Shown here: positions 7,710-16,299 of the stretch, in pieces
Layout of the letters: each line of letters opens with the position of its first letter
How positions within the stretch are numbered: position 1 is the first letter of the stretch
NCBI GenBank assembly: GCA_016219545.1
Contig: JACRMH010000048.1
Span: forward strand, 94,782 to 158,781
DNA: 64,000 nucleotides
Direction: 5' to 3'
From: Chloroflexota bacterium
Lineage (GTDB): Bacteria > Chloroflexota > Anaerolineae > Anaerolineales > Villigracilaceae
The notes under the pieces: model-generated
Database searches by the model: none
Seen by the model: only the letters and a program-made list of their open reading frames with translations
What the model was told of the DNA's origin: nothing
Made by a program: the position numbers and the translations under genes

Positions 7710-9620
7710 TCAAGGTTTGAGATATTTCGTGAAGAAATCCGTGATCGCATTATAGCAAGTGACACGGTTTTCATACTTCAAGACATCGTGACCTTCATCC
7801 TCGAAGATCAGCAATTCCATCTCCTTGCCCTTTGCTTTCAATTGTTTGACAAGGTCTTCAGACTCAGCCGCAACCACACGCGGATCGTTACGCCCTTGGA
7901 TCACTAACATCGGCGCGGACATGTTATGCAAATGAGTCTTTGGTGAACGCTGAATCAGATCCGCTTTTTCCTCAGGGATGGCAGAGTCGCCAATTGCAAT
8001 CTTGAAATATGGCTTCCAGGTTTCAGGAATGCGCTCCGAGAAAGTCAACAAGTCGTAGGGACCGAACATATCGCAGGAGGCCTGCCACAGGTCAGGGTGA
8101 AGACCGGCTTGCATCAGGGTCATATAACCGCCATAGGAACGTCCGACAACAGCCGCGCGTTTCACATCCACCCGTTTATCTTTTGGCAGAACCTTCGTCA
8201 TCGCATGGACGTGATCGAGGCGATCCTTTCCGCCCCAGTCGCGGTCAACATGCTTGACGTAAGAAAGACCGTAACCGGTCGAACCGCGCACATTCGGCAC
8301 GAAGACAGCAAATCCGCGCAGGGTGAGGAATTGAATGAGCGGCATGGAGAACCATGCGAAGTCCGGGCGTTCCTGTCCCTGCGGGCCGCCATGAATGTAA
8401 TACACCAGCGGGCGCGGGCCTTTGAACCCAAGTTGCTTGGAAGGAAGGTAAAGGCGCGCCGAAACCCGCAAGCCATCATGTGATTTATAAGAAGCATCTT
8501 CGCCTTTTGAAAGATAGGCGTCGTCGATTCCTAAAATCCTTTCGCTGGTATGCAGGGCAAGGTCAGTGCGTTTATTGCCTTCGATGGTATAGATTTGCGT
8601 CGGTGACGTGGCGGTGGAAAACGAAAAAGTAAATACATCTTCTTTAGCGTCATAATCCATATGCTCCAACATACCGCCATCAAATGGAGCCTGCCCCACC
8701 AAAGCATATTTGAGATTCATGAGAAGTTTTGCTTCATCGAAAATCCCTTCGTATGCCCAGGAGCAGCCGTCTATGTTGTACGTCACGAGGTAGCGGTTAT
8801 CTTTAAGATGGGTAATATTTTCCATCTCGCCCACACCTTCGTGAACCACGCCCTTCAATTTCACCGGTTGGATAACGCCCGGCTTCTTTAGATCTATATA
8901 ACCAAGCCCAAAGGTATCCTCAAAAACCGCACAAGTTACAATGACGCCTTTTCCGCTCGGAGAAAACACGGCGCCGCCAAGCCCGTTCAACGGGACTTGT
9001 TCGCCGGGCTTGCGGTCTTCCAATGCTTTGCCGTATAGCAGGGTTTGTTTTCCCTTTTCTGATAAATACAGAACGCTATCGCCCACTGAATACCCAGTGC
9101 CGAGCAAAAGCCGGCTGTGACTGGCATTGTGGTCTGACACACCATATCCCCATTCGCTTTCTGCGATCTTGGTCAACTTGCCGGTCTTGAGATCAGCGCG
9201 GTATGTTTCCTGCAAGGGCACGTCACGGCGTTCAGCGAGCATGTAAACAATTGCCTTCTCACGGTCACATTCGCCCAAGTGAACCCGATACTCTTTAAAG
9301 AAATTACTGAAAGCAGGTTCGGGGAATCCGCCATCCAGCGGAATTAACATCGGCTGATAATTTTCATCGCCATCCTGATCGATCATCACAAGGATTTTGT
9401 CAAGTTCGGGGAAGGCATAAAATGAATGTCCGCCAATGAGATGCGGGTTCTGCAAAGAAATGTTCGGCGGCAGAAGCGGCTCAGGCACACTGCCGCCAAA
9501 GTACATGGCATACAGACTTAAATGCCCGGAAAGATTGCTCAGGAAGAAAATCCGTTCATCCGCAAATTGAGGCACAACAAACAAACGGGCCGACATTAGT
9601 GATTCAACGCGATAGTTCAT
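7710..9620 (-). CDS. S9 family prolyl oligopeptidase / acylaminoacyl-peptidase-like
   Basis: A 636-residue serine peptidase of clan SC. The N-terminal two thirds form a beta-propeller-like region with WD40/PD40-type strands. The C-terminal alpha/beta-hydrolase domain carries the triad: Ser495 in GRSYGGYMT, Asp579 in GRNDPRV and His611 in DEGHDV. HGGPQGQERPDF supplies the oxyanion region. No signal peptide is visible, so a cytoplasmic peptide-processing role is likely. AAAGGATA precedes the ATG. The small membrane-protein gene follows in the same operon. Confidence 0.93.
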   Translation of the reverse strand: MNYRVESLMSARLFVVPQFADERIFFLSNLSGHLSLYAMYFGGSVPEPLLPPNISLQNPHLIGGHSFYAFPELDKILVMIDQDGDENYQPMLIPLDGGFPEPAFSNFFKEYRVHLGECDREKAIVYMLAERRDVPLQETYRADLKTGKLTKIAESEWGYGVSDHNASHSRLLLGTGYSVGDSVLYLSEKGKQTLLYGKALEDRKPGEQVPLNGLGGAVFSPSGKGVIVTCAVFEDTFGLGYIDLKKPGVIQPVKLKGVVHEGVGEMENITHLKDNRYLVTYNIDGCSWAYEGIFDEAKLLMNLKYALVGQAPFDGGMLEHMDYDAKEDVFTFSFSTATSPTQIYTIEGNKRTDLALHTSERILGIDDAYLSKGEDASYKSHDGLRVSARLYLPSKQLGFKGPRPLVYYIHGGPQGQERPDFAWFSMPLIQFLTLRGFAVFVPNVRGSTGYGLSYVKHVDRDWGGKDRLDHVHAMTKVLPKDKRVDVKRAAVVGRSYGGYMTLMQAGLHPDLWQASCDMFGPYDLLTFSERIPETWKPYFKIAIGDSAIPEEKADLIQRSPKTHLHNMSAPMLVIQGRNDPRVVAAESEDLVKQLKAKGKEMELLIFEDEGHDVLKYENRVTCYNAITDFFTKYLKP

Positions 9621-9672
9621 GGGGTTATCCTTTCTTGAATGGTTTTGATCTTATCATTACGACATGTATATT

Positions 9673-10740
9673 TTAGACGATAATTCCGCCGCCGATCACT
9701 TCCTCATCAACATAGAAAACCGCCGCCTGGCCGGATGTTACATCCCGAACAGGCGCATCAAACTTAACCGATACTTGATCCCCATCCAACGGGCTGACCA
9801 GCGCCTCAGCCTCTTTGGCCGTATAGCGTATCTTAACTTGTGCGTGGAACGGTTCACACGGCGCTTCGCCTGACATCCAATTGACATCGCGTGCGGTCAA
9901 TTCTGCAAAGCCAAGCTCATCAAGCGTACCGACGACCAAGACATTATTAGATGCCTGCTTGGTAATAACATAAAGCGGAACAGGTGAAGGGACATTCAAC
10001 CCCTTGCGCTGACCGATGGTGTAATTGGGAAGTCCGTCATGTTTACCGATCACTCTTCCGTCAGTGGTCACAATTTCACCGGGACTTAATATGTCGGAGG
10101 CATTACGCTGAAGGAAACCGCGATAATCTTCACCGGCCAAAAAACACAGATCCTGAGAGTCTGCTCTCGAAGCAGTCGGCAGTCCAAAGTCCGCAGCGAT
10201 GCGTCTTATTTCGGGCTTGGGAAAATCCCCCACAGGAAAAAGCGCATGAGCAAGCTGATCCTGTTTCAGGACATGCAAAACATAAGATTGGTCTTTCGAA
10301 TGATCCAACGCGCGGAATAACACAGACCGTCCATCGTCCATCGTCTTCCGTCTAACATAATGGCCGGTAGCCATAAACTCCGCCCCCAAAGCCAGGGCAT
10401 GGTTCAAAAGGAAAGTCCAGCGAATTTGGCGGTTGCACAACAAACACGGATTCGGTGTTTCGCCGCGCGCATACCCATCCAAAAAATATTGAACAACAGT
10501 TTCGCGGAACACATCCTTTGCGTCAATGACATAAAAGGGAATATCAAGGATTCCGGCTACACGCCGCGCCTGTGCCATCGAATCCGGTGTGCAACAGCGA
10601 TTGGACTCTTCCTTGCCCGGCTCGGACCAAAGACGCAGCATCATGCCGGTAACATCATAGCCCTGCTGTTTGAGCAGGGCCGCCGCTACCGATGAATCCA
10701 CGCCGCCAGACATGGCAACAACAACTTTTTGCTTGGTCAT
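9673..10740 (-). CDS. mnmA: tRNA-specific 2-thiouridylase MnmA
   Basis: Transfers sulfur to U34 of Glu, Gln and Lys tRNAs using ATP. The PP-loop SGGVDSSVAA is at the N-terminus. The two catalytic cysteines lie in NPCLLCNRQIRW and SQDLCFL. GQRKGLN and a C-terminal beta-barrel region complete the usual 355-residue length. Two start codons are adjacent, GTG at 10743 and ATG at 10740. A TATAAT box at 10750-10755 lies 6 nt before the GTG with no ribosome binding site, so a leaderless message starting at GTG is possible. It is transcribed alone. Confidence 0.96.
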   Translation of the reverse strand: MTKQKVVVAMSGGVDSSVAAALLKQQGYDVTGMMLRLWSEPGKEESNRCCTPDSMAQARRVAGILDIPFYVIDAKDVFRETVVQYFLDGYARGETPNPCLLCNRQIRWTFLLNHALALGAEFMATGHYVRRKTMDDGRSVLFRALDHSKDQSYVLHVLKQDQLAHALFPVGDFPKPEIRRIAADFGLPTASRADSQDLCFLAGEDYRGFLQRNASDILSPGEIVTTDGRVIGKHDGLPNYTIGQRKGLNVPSPVPLYVITKQASNNVLVVGTLDELGFAELTARDVNWMSGEAPCEPFHAQVKIRYTAKEAEALVSPLDGDQVSVKFDAPVRDVTSGQAAVFYVDEEVIGGGIIV

Positions 10741-10749
10741 CACTTCGTC

Positions 10750-10755
10750 ATTATA
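10750..10755 (-). promoter_or_regulatory. TATAAT -10 box next to the mnmA start
   Basis: A perfect TATAAT on minus, 6 nt before GTG and 9 nt before ATG. The spacing places the transcript start at or near the first codon. Confidence 0.5.
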
Positions 10756-10870
10756 CTGCCCGTTAGATAAATTTTTAGCTCGTCAAGGAAAGACTTCACA
10801 TGAAATTAAGGTGAGTTGAAACGCACAGAACTGGAAATACAAGTAAAATAGCGAACGATTAACAGATAAA

Positions 10871-10901
10871 GATGACAGTCACTTATGCTGTGACTGTCAT
10901 C
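10871..10901 (+). other. Hairpin in the leader of the HAD gene
   Basis: A perfect 12-bp stem (GATGACAGTCAC and complement) with a 7-base loop followed by TTATTTATG. It ends just before the ribosome binding site. It may be an attenuator, a transcript-stabilising stem or a terminator; only the structure is directly seen. Confidence 0.55.
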
Positions 10902-10930
10902 TTATTTATGCAAGGAGTAAACAAATTTTG

Positions 10931-11716
10931 ATGAATGGGCTGAGCAAATTCAAGGCACAGGCAATTATTTTCGACAAAGACGGCACTCTCATTGATTTTG
11001 ATGCGATGTGGGGCGGCTGGGTGATTTACCTCGCAGAGCAATTACATCAAACCAGCGGACTGAATGTACGCGACGCATTATGTCTTGCCATGGGGTTTGA
11101 TGATGAGAACAAAAAAGTCTTAGCTCACGGGAAATTGGCGGCGACGCCCATGTCACAGCTTTACAGGCTGACTGTTGAGGTTATGCAATCTCTTGGGTTA
11201 AGTGCGGAAAGAGCGGAGCAGGCCGTTGAAACTGGCTGGTGCATTCCAGACCCAGTCATATTAGCGAAACCGTTCACTGATACGCGGGCTTTGTTTGGCA
11301 AACTTCACCATGAAGGCATCCAGATCGCCATCGCCACCACAGATGACCGCGCTCCCACACAAGCCATGATCGAAGCCTTCGACATTGAAGAATACATATC
11401 CACCATGGTCTGCGCAGATGATGGCATCAAGGCCAAACCCGCACCGGATATGGTCATAACCATTTGCGAAAGAATGAAAGTTGAGCCTGCAAAAGTCATG
11501 GTGGTAGGCGATACAACAGCGGACCTAAAAATGGCACACGCCGCAGGCGCAGGTTTGGTTGTGGGCGTGCTTTCAGGTGTATCCTCAGCCAGAGACCTCA
11601 CTCCCTACGCAGATATTTTGATCGAGTCCGTGGATGAACTCCAGCATTATTCACTCGTCCACGAAACAACGGTCAAGCATATTCTCACAGACTTCAACCC
11701 AGACATTGCAACTTAA
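10931..11716 (+). CDS. HAD superfamily phosphatase (phosphoglycolate phosphatase-like)
   Basis: About 262 residues with HAD motif I as IIFDKDGTLIDFD, motif II as IATTDDRAPT, and a motif III/IV region KPAPDMVITICE with MVVGDTTADLKMA. The helical cap between motifs I and II fits subclass I, as in Gph or PpaX. The substrate is a small phosphate ester, not identifiable from sequence. An in-frame TTG lies just before the ATG; AAGGAG (10912-10917) is 10 nt from the TTG and 13 nt from the ATG, so either could be used. A strong terminator follows. Confidence 0.88.
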   Translation: MNGLSKFKAQAIIFDKDGTLIDFDAMWGGWVIYLAEQLHQTSGLNVRDALCLAMGFDDENKKVLAHGKLAATPMSQLYRLTVEVMQSLGLSAERAEQAVETGWCIPDPVILAKPFTDTRALFGKLHHEGIQIAIATTDDRAPTQAMIEAFDIEEYISTMVCADDGIKAKPAPDMVITICERMKVEPAKVMVVGDTTADLKMAHAAGAGLVVGVLSGVSSARDLTPYADILIESVDELQHYSLVHETTVKHILTDFNPDIAT

Positions 11717-11718
11717 AT

Positions 11719-11757
11719 AAAAAAATGTCCCCGCTTGAAAAAGCGGGGACATTTTTT
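11719..11757. terminator. Bidirectional terminator
   Basis: An A-rich/T-rich flanked stem ATGTCCCCGCTT with loop GAAA and perfect complement. It separates the convergent HAD and VWA genes. Confidence 0.92.
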
Positions 11758-11763
11758 TATTTT

Positions 11764-13392
11764 TTAATCCTTCATACGCTTCGCATCACGAACAAGACTC
11801 ACAAACTCATCCATAGTTTCATCGCGGTAGAGATAGTCACCGATACGTTGCGATTCTTGATACACGTGAGTCAGAGAACTCCCTTCTGCCCAATAACTTC
11901 CCTTTAATATTTCGGCAAACTCAGCGACGACCACGGCGCGCTGGAAGTATGGATTTGCTTCTTCAAAGCTATAAGCCATTTGGCTGGCATTGTAGTCCTG
12001 TGAAATCTCAACGATCTGATGAGTATCCGGATCCTCCCAACGCATGTAGACAGTAGCGATCTTTCCGCTATGAACATTTGGGTGAAGTTTGATCTCATAC
12101 AAAGCGGTCACAGAATGCCCCGCACCGATCTCGCCTGCATCCACCGAGTTGTCACGGAATTCATCATCTGCAACGGCACGGTTTTCATACCCAACTAAAC
12201 GATACCGCAGAACAGTTTCGGGATTGAACTCAACCTGTACTTTTGCATCCAATGCAATGGTTTGTAATGTGCCGGTGATCTCATCAATGAAAAGTTTGCG
12301 GGCTTCATCGCGGTCGTCCACGTAGGCATAGAAGCCGTTGCCGTTATCGGCGAGCTGCTCCATGAGCGTGTCGTTGTAGTTATCCATGCCAAAACCGACG
12401 GTGGTCAATGTGACGCCTTTATTAACATAACGATGCACTTCATCGAGAATGGTGTTCGCTTCAGTCTCCCCGACATTTGCCACGCCATCAGAGCAGAGGA
12501 TCACCCGATTGATTCCATCCCGATTGAAGGCTTCCATGGCCATATCATAACCAAGCCTCAGCCCCGCTTCTGCATTCGTAGCGCCTTCAGTATTGAGGCT
12601 GTAAATGGCTGAGAGAATCCTGTCAGAATCAGAACCACGCGTCGGCTCAAGAACGATGCGCGCATCCGATCCATACACAACAATGCTGACCGTATCATTC
12701 CGATGCAATTGCTCAACAAGCATTTCAAGGGATTGTTTTACCAGACCGAGGCGGTTATCCATGCTCATTGAACCGGAGACATCGATCACAAAAGTGAGTG
12801 CGGCATCTTTGCGGTCTTCGTCTGCGACTTGATAGCCTTGAATGCCGACGCGCATCATATCGTAGCGCTCAGTTTCGGTGAATGGCGATGGTCCGCCATC
12901 CACGTAAATCCCAAAAGCCTGATGAGCGGGCGGGGAATCATACCCCTGGTCAAAATAGTTAATATACTCCTCTACGCGGACAGAATCTTCAGGCGGAAGA
13001 TTCCCGTTATTTATATAATTTCGCATGACCGTGTAGGAACCCGTATCCACATCCAGTGCAAAGGTGGAGAGGTTGTCATCTTCCGTATCTATGGATGGAT
13101 TGACTCCATAGTTCTGGAAGAACATGTCATACGGTTGATTGTTATTGGCGGGAGATTGATGGTTTGGCAGAGATGCAGCAGTTGGCGCCTGAACGGGAGA
13201 CTGGGATTGCTGCGGGGCATATATGGGCGCTTCTGTCGCAGCCGGAGCATCATAAGGTTGTTCAAGAGATGAAGCCGGCGCTTCTGTTGCAACAGGCGCT
13301 TCTGTTGCCTTTGAAGAGGCTCCACCGCAGGCGGAAGCAAAGAGCAATATCAGTAGAACACTAAAGCCAATGGCTTTGTGTAAGGGTTTCAT
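11764..13392 (-). CDS. VWA-domain lipoprotein (YfbK-like)
   Basis: A 542-residue lipoprotein. The signal sequence ends in the lipobox FASAC (Cys22). An Ala/Pro/Gln-rich linker follows, then a YfbK-type N-terminal region (STFALDVDTGSYTVMRNYI and VRVEEYINYFDQGY), then a von Willebrand A domain with the metal-binding MIDAS motif DVSGSMSMDN, and a C-terminal DUF3520-like part. These proteins bind ligands through the metal site; no target is known. GAGGAG precedes the ATG. It is transcribed alone. The linker shows repeated EAP motifs. Confidence 0.9.
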   Translation of the reverse strand: MKPLHKAIGFSVLLILLFASACGGASSKATEAPVATEAPASSLEQPYDAPAATEAPIYAPQQSQSPVQAPTAASLPNHQSPANNNQPYDMFFQNYGVNPSIDTEDDNLSTFALDVDTGSYTVMRNYINNGNLPPEDSVRVEEYINYFDQGYDSPPAHQAFGIYVDGGPSPFTETERYDMMRVGIQGYQVADEDRKDAALTFVIDVSGSMSMDNRLGLVKQSLEMLVEQLHRNDTVSIVVYGSDARIVLEPTRGSDSDRILSAIYSLNTEGATNAEAGLRLGYDMAMEAFNRDGINRVILCSDGVANVGETEANTILDEVHRYVNKGVTLTTVGFGMDNYNDTLMEQLADNGNGFYAYVDDRDEARKLFIDEITGTLQTIALDAKVQVEFNPETVLRYRLVGYENRAVADDEFRDNSVDAGEIGAGHSVTALYEIKLHPNVHSGKIATVYMRWEDPDTHQIVEISQDYNASQMAYSFEEANPYFQRAVVVAEFAEILKGSYWAEGSSLTHVYQESQRIGDYLYRDETMDEFVSLVRDAKRMKD

Positions 13393-13440
13393 TTTCTTCT
13401 CCTCTATTTAACTTTTTTATTTTGAATAGTGACGAGTGAA

Positions 13441-13735
13441 GAAGTCCAGCAGGCGGCGTCCCGCTGTACTTCATATTTTTTTGATTACGCCATAGGCCCT
13501 CCTTGCATCACATGGCCATCCCGTTGATTGCCATTATCGCTGAGTGGACGCTTCGTTTTCAAAGAAAGTTCCAGACGAAACATCTTGATGTATTGTGACA
13601 CTTTCCGACATGAAAAGCAACTTTTATTTTTGTCAGGTTTCCATAGATGGTTGCAGAGTTCACTTCTGAGTAAATTTAACTTTAACGCAATCTCACCAAC
13701 TCATTAAAATAGTGCTATAGTTGCAACACCTATCC
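13441..13735. other. Intergenic region with an imperfect hairpin and candidate -10 box
   Basis: No gene is seen. An imperfect stem pairs GAAGT-CAGC with GCTG-ACTTC near 13439-13470 and is followed by T7. A TATAGT box at 13716-13721 lies 14 nt before the ATG of the next gene. Confidence 0.4.
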
Positions 13736-14644
13736 ATGAAGATACTCATTGTAGAAGACGAACTGATCTATAGGCGGATGGTCAAAAAGCAACTACTTGA
13801 GGCGGACCACGATATTGTAGAAGCTGAAGACGGGCGGGCCGCATGGGAATTATTTCAACGCGAGCCCTTCCAATTTGTCATTACCGATTGGATGATGCCC
13901 GGGCTGGACGGCCCGGAGTTGATCCGGAACATTCGAAAAAGCAGGCAGGAAAATTACACCTACATCATCATGCTGACCGCCATGAATGATAAAGAAAACA
14001 TTGTGGTCGGGCTTGAATCCGGTGCAGACGAATATTTAACAAAACCTTTTAACAGCAGGGAATTGATCGCCCGTGTTGCCAGCGGTATGCGCATCCTCAA
14101 ACTCGAAGAACAACTTATGCACGCGCGCAAACAAATGGAAGTACTAGCCATGCACGACAGCCTGACAGGATTGTTGAACCGGCGCGCCATTGATGAATAC
14201 GCAGAAGGTGAGTTCAGCAGGGCTGTTCGGCAGGAACGTGCATTAAGCGTCATCATGATAGATGTAGACCATTTCAAAGGTGTCAATGACCGCTTCGGTC
14301 ACAAGGTCGGTGACCGCGCTTTACAGCGCGTTGCCGGCATCCTCACCTCGGATTTGCGTGGCTATGATCGTGTCGGGCGTTGGGGAGGCGAAGAGTTCAT
14401 CCTGATACTGCCCGATACCCCGCTGGACGGGGCCGCCAAAGTGGCAGAACGGCTTAGAGTCCGAACGGAGGAAATGAAAATATCATTGGAAAACGATGAA
14501 CTATTTTCGATTCACATCAGCCTGGGCGTGGCTTGCAGCTGTGGGCAATTTCAATCAACCGCAAAATTAATAGATGCTGCTGATCAGGCTTTATATAAAG
14601 CAAAACAAAATGGTCGGAATCGCGTTTGCGTTTTCGAATCGTAA
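13736..14644 (+). CDS. Response regulator diguanylate cyclase (REC-GGDEF)
   Basis: A 302-residue protein. The receiver domain (about 1-120) has acidic residues in VEDE, the phospho-acceptor Asp51 in VITDWMMPG, and Lys in LTKPF. The GGDEF domain (about 135-300) has the active site GRWGGEEF and an upstream RGYD that fits the RxxD inhibitory site, so product feedback is likely. It should make cyclic di-GMP on phosphorylation by an unidentified kinase. I start at ATG 13736 because MKILIVEDE is the canonical receiver start; a TTG 15 bases upstream is less likely. No ribosome binding site is seen. The next gene (a pseudogene) starts 4 bases after the stop. Confidence 0.93.
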   Translation: MKILIVEDELIYRRMVKKQLLEADHDIVEAEDGRAAWELFQREPFQFVITDWMMPGLDGPELIRNIRKSRQENYTYIIMLTAMNDKENIVVGLESGADEYLTKPFNSRELIARVASGMRILKLEEQLMHARKQMEVLAMHDSLTGLLNRRAIDEYAEGEFSRAVRQERALSVIMIDVDHFKGVNDRFGHKVGDRALQRVAGILTSDLRGYDRVGRWGGEEFILILPDTPLDGAAKVAERLRVRTEEMKISLENDELFSIHISLGVACSCGQFQSTAKLIDAADQALYKAKQNGRNRVCVFES

Positions 14645-14647
14645 AAT

Positions 14648-16244
14648 ATGATGCCCTTGGCATCACAAGACAAGCATATATCAAATCTATCCGCGCTCAT
14701 TTTACGACAGTAACAATGATGGAATCGGGGACTTAAAAGGTATCATCCAAAAACTGGATTATCTTCATGAATTGGGATTCGAGACCCTTTGGGTTTCCCC
14801 GTTCTTTTCTTCGCCGCAAGCTGATCTCGGTTACGACATCTCCAACTACACTGACATATCCCCCGAATACGGTATCATGTCTGATGCCCTTAAATTAATT
14901 GAACAAGTCCATCAGCGCGGAATGAAGATCGTCTTTGACATGGTCATGAACCACACTTCCGTTGAACACGAATGGTTCAAAGAGTCGCGCACTTCGCGGG
15001 ACAACCCCAAAGCAGATTGGTACCTCTGGCGCGATAAGCCCAATAACTGGAAAAGCATGACAGGCGGAAGCGGCTGGCATTATGCCAAAGAGCGCGGACA
15101 ATACTATTGGTCAAGTTTTCTGCCATTTCAGCCTGACTTAAATTACCGCAATCCTGAAGTAAAAAAGAGCATGTTCGATATCGTCCGCTTCTGGCTGGGC
15201 AAGGGAGTGGACGGTTTCCGGCTGGACATCTTCAATGTCATTTATAAAGATGCCGCTTTTCGAGACAATCCGTTTTCACCTAAACTCATTCCGACTGAGG
15301 AAGATGCTTCTGGCTTTTTTCAGGAAGCAGAATACACCATGAATCAACCTGAAAGTTTCCAATTCGCCAGGGAGCTGCGAAGTGTTTGTCATGAATTCGG
15401 AGAGAAGATGCTTCTCGGAGAGGTTCAGGGGAATACAGAGACCATCAAAAACTATTTGAGTGAAAATGGACTGGGACTTATTTTCAATTTCGAGATGCTA
15501 AATTTCAAATTTACAGCGGACTATTTCCACAGTCTCATTGAAAAGATCGAAAATGATTTCCCCGACCCCTTCATGCCGGTCTACGTCTTTAGCAACCATG
15601 ACAGACGCAGAAGCATCCACAGGCTGGGCGAGGATATTCGCAAAGCAAAGCTATTACATCTGCTCCAGTTGACCGTGAGGGGCGTGCCCTGTATGTATTA
15701 CGGGGAAGAGATCGGCATGACAGATAGCAAATTCCCATTTGGCACGGCGCTCGACCCCATTCCGCATAAATTCAAAATTGTGCCGCGCTTTCTTTTAGAC
15801 GCCATTGGATTAACGATCAACCGCGACGAAGTCCGCACGCCGATGCAATGGGACACCACAAAGCACGCCGGCTTCTCGTCAGCACAAAAGACGTGGCTGC
15901 CTGTGCACGAGAACCATAAAACGATCAATGTTGAAACTGAGAACAAAGATAAAGGCTCATTGCTTAACATGGTCCGCTAAGTGTTGAAGATTCGCAACGC
16001 AGAATCAGCATTCCGCGAAGGTTCATTGGAGTTGATAAGCAATTTTCCCAAGGAAGTGCTTGGCTATAAACGGAATTTAGGATCAGATGAATTTGTTGTT
16101 TTGTTAAATTTTGGAATGAAAGACACTGCTTTTGATTTTGAACAAGAATGCTGTATTTTCAAGCTTTCAGAAAAAGATGACATAAACAATAACAGAGTAT
16201 TATTATCTGGCTATGGCGGAATGATCTTGAAAACAACCAAATAA
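14648..16244 (+). pseudogene. GH13 alpha-glucosidase, broken by a frameshift and an in-frame stop
   Basis: Once an oligo-1,6-glucosidase/alpha-glucosidase-type enzyme of about 530 residues. ATG 14648 opens as MMP, but the family start (WHHKTSIYQIYPRSFYDS) is in another frame; removing one T from the CCCTTGG around 14657-14658 joins them as MMPWHHKTS. The catalytic core (14772-15980) is intact, with DMVMNHTS, nucleophile Asp at 15225 in GFRLDIFN, acid/base Glu at 15420 in GEVQ, and FSNHD. A TAA at 15978-15980 then interrupts the frame, which continues directly (VLKIRNAESAFREGS) to 16244 as the C-terminal beta domain. Two independent lesions suggest decay unless either is a sequencing error. 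Confidence 0.85.
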
Positions 16245-16286
16245 CTTTCTCTCCGTCTCACAATGTACGCATTCCCTTGCGGCTGG

Positions 16287-16292
16287 TAAAAT
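16287..16292 (+). promoter_or_regulatory. TAAAAT -10-like box, leaderless spacing
   Basis: TAAAAT lies 7 nt before the ATG at 16300 with no ribosome binding site between, which would place the transcript start at or next to the ATG. Confidence 0.45.
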
Positions 16293-16299
16293 TTCCCTC

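Noticed and set aside
15981..16244. Separate 87-codon gene after the GH13 frame
   Set aside because: It continues the GH13 frame directly after TAA and matches the C-terminal domain; it is part of the pseudogene.
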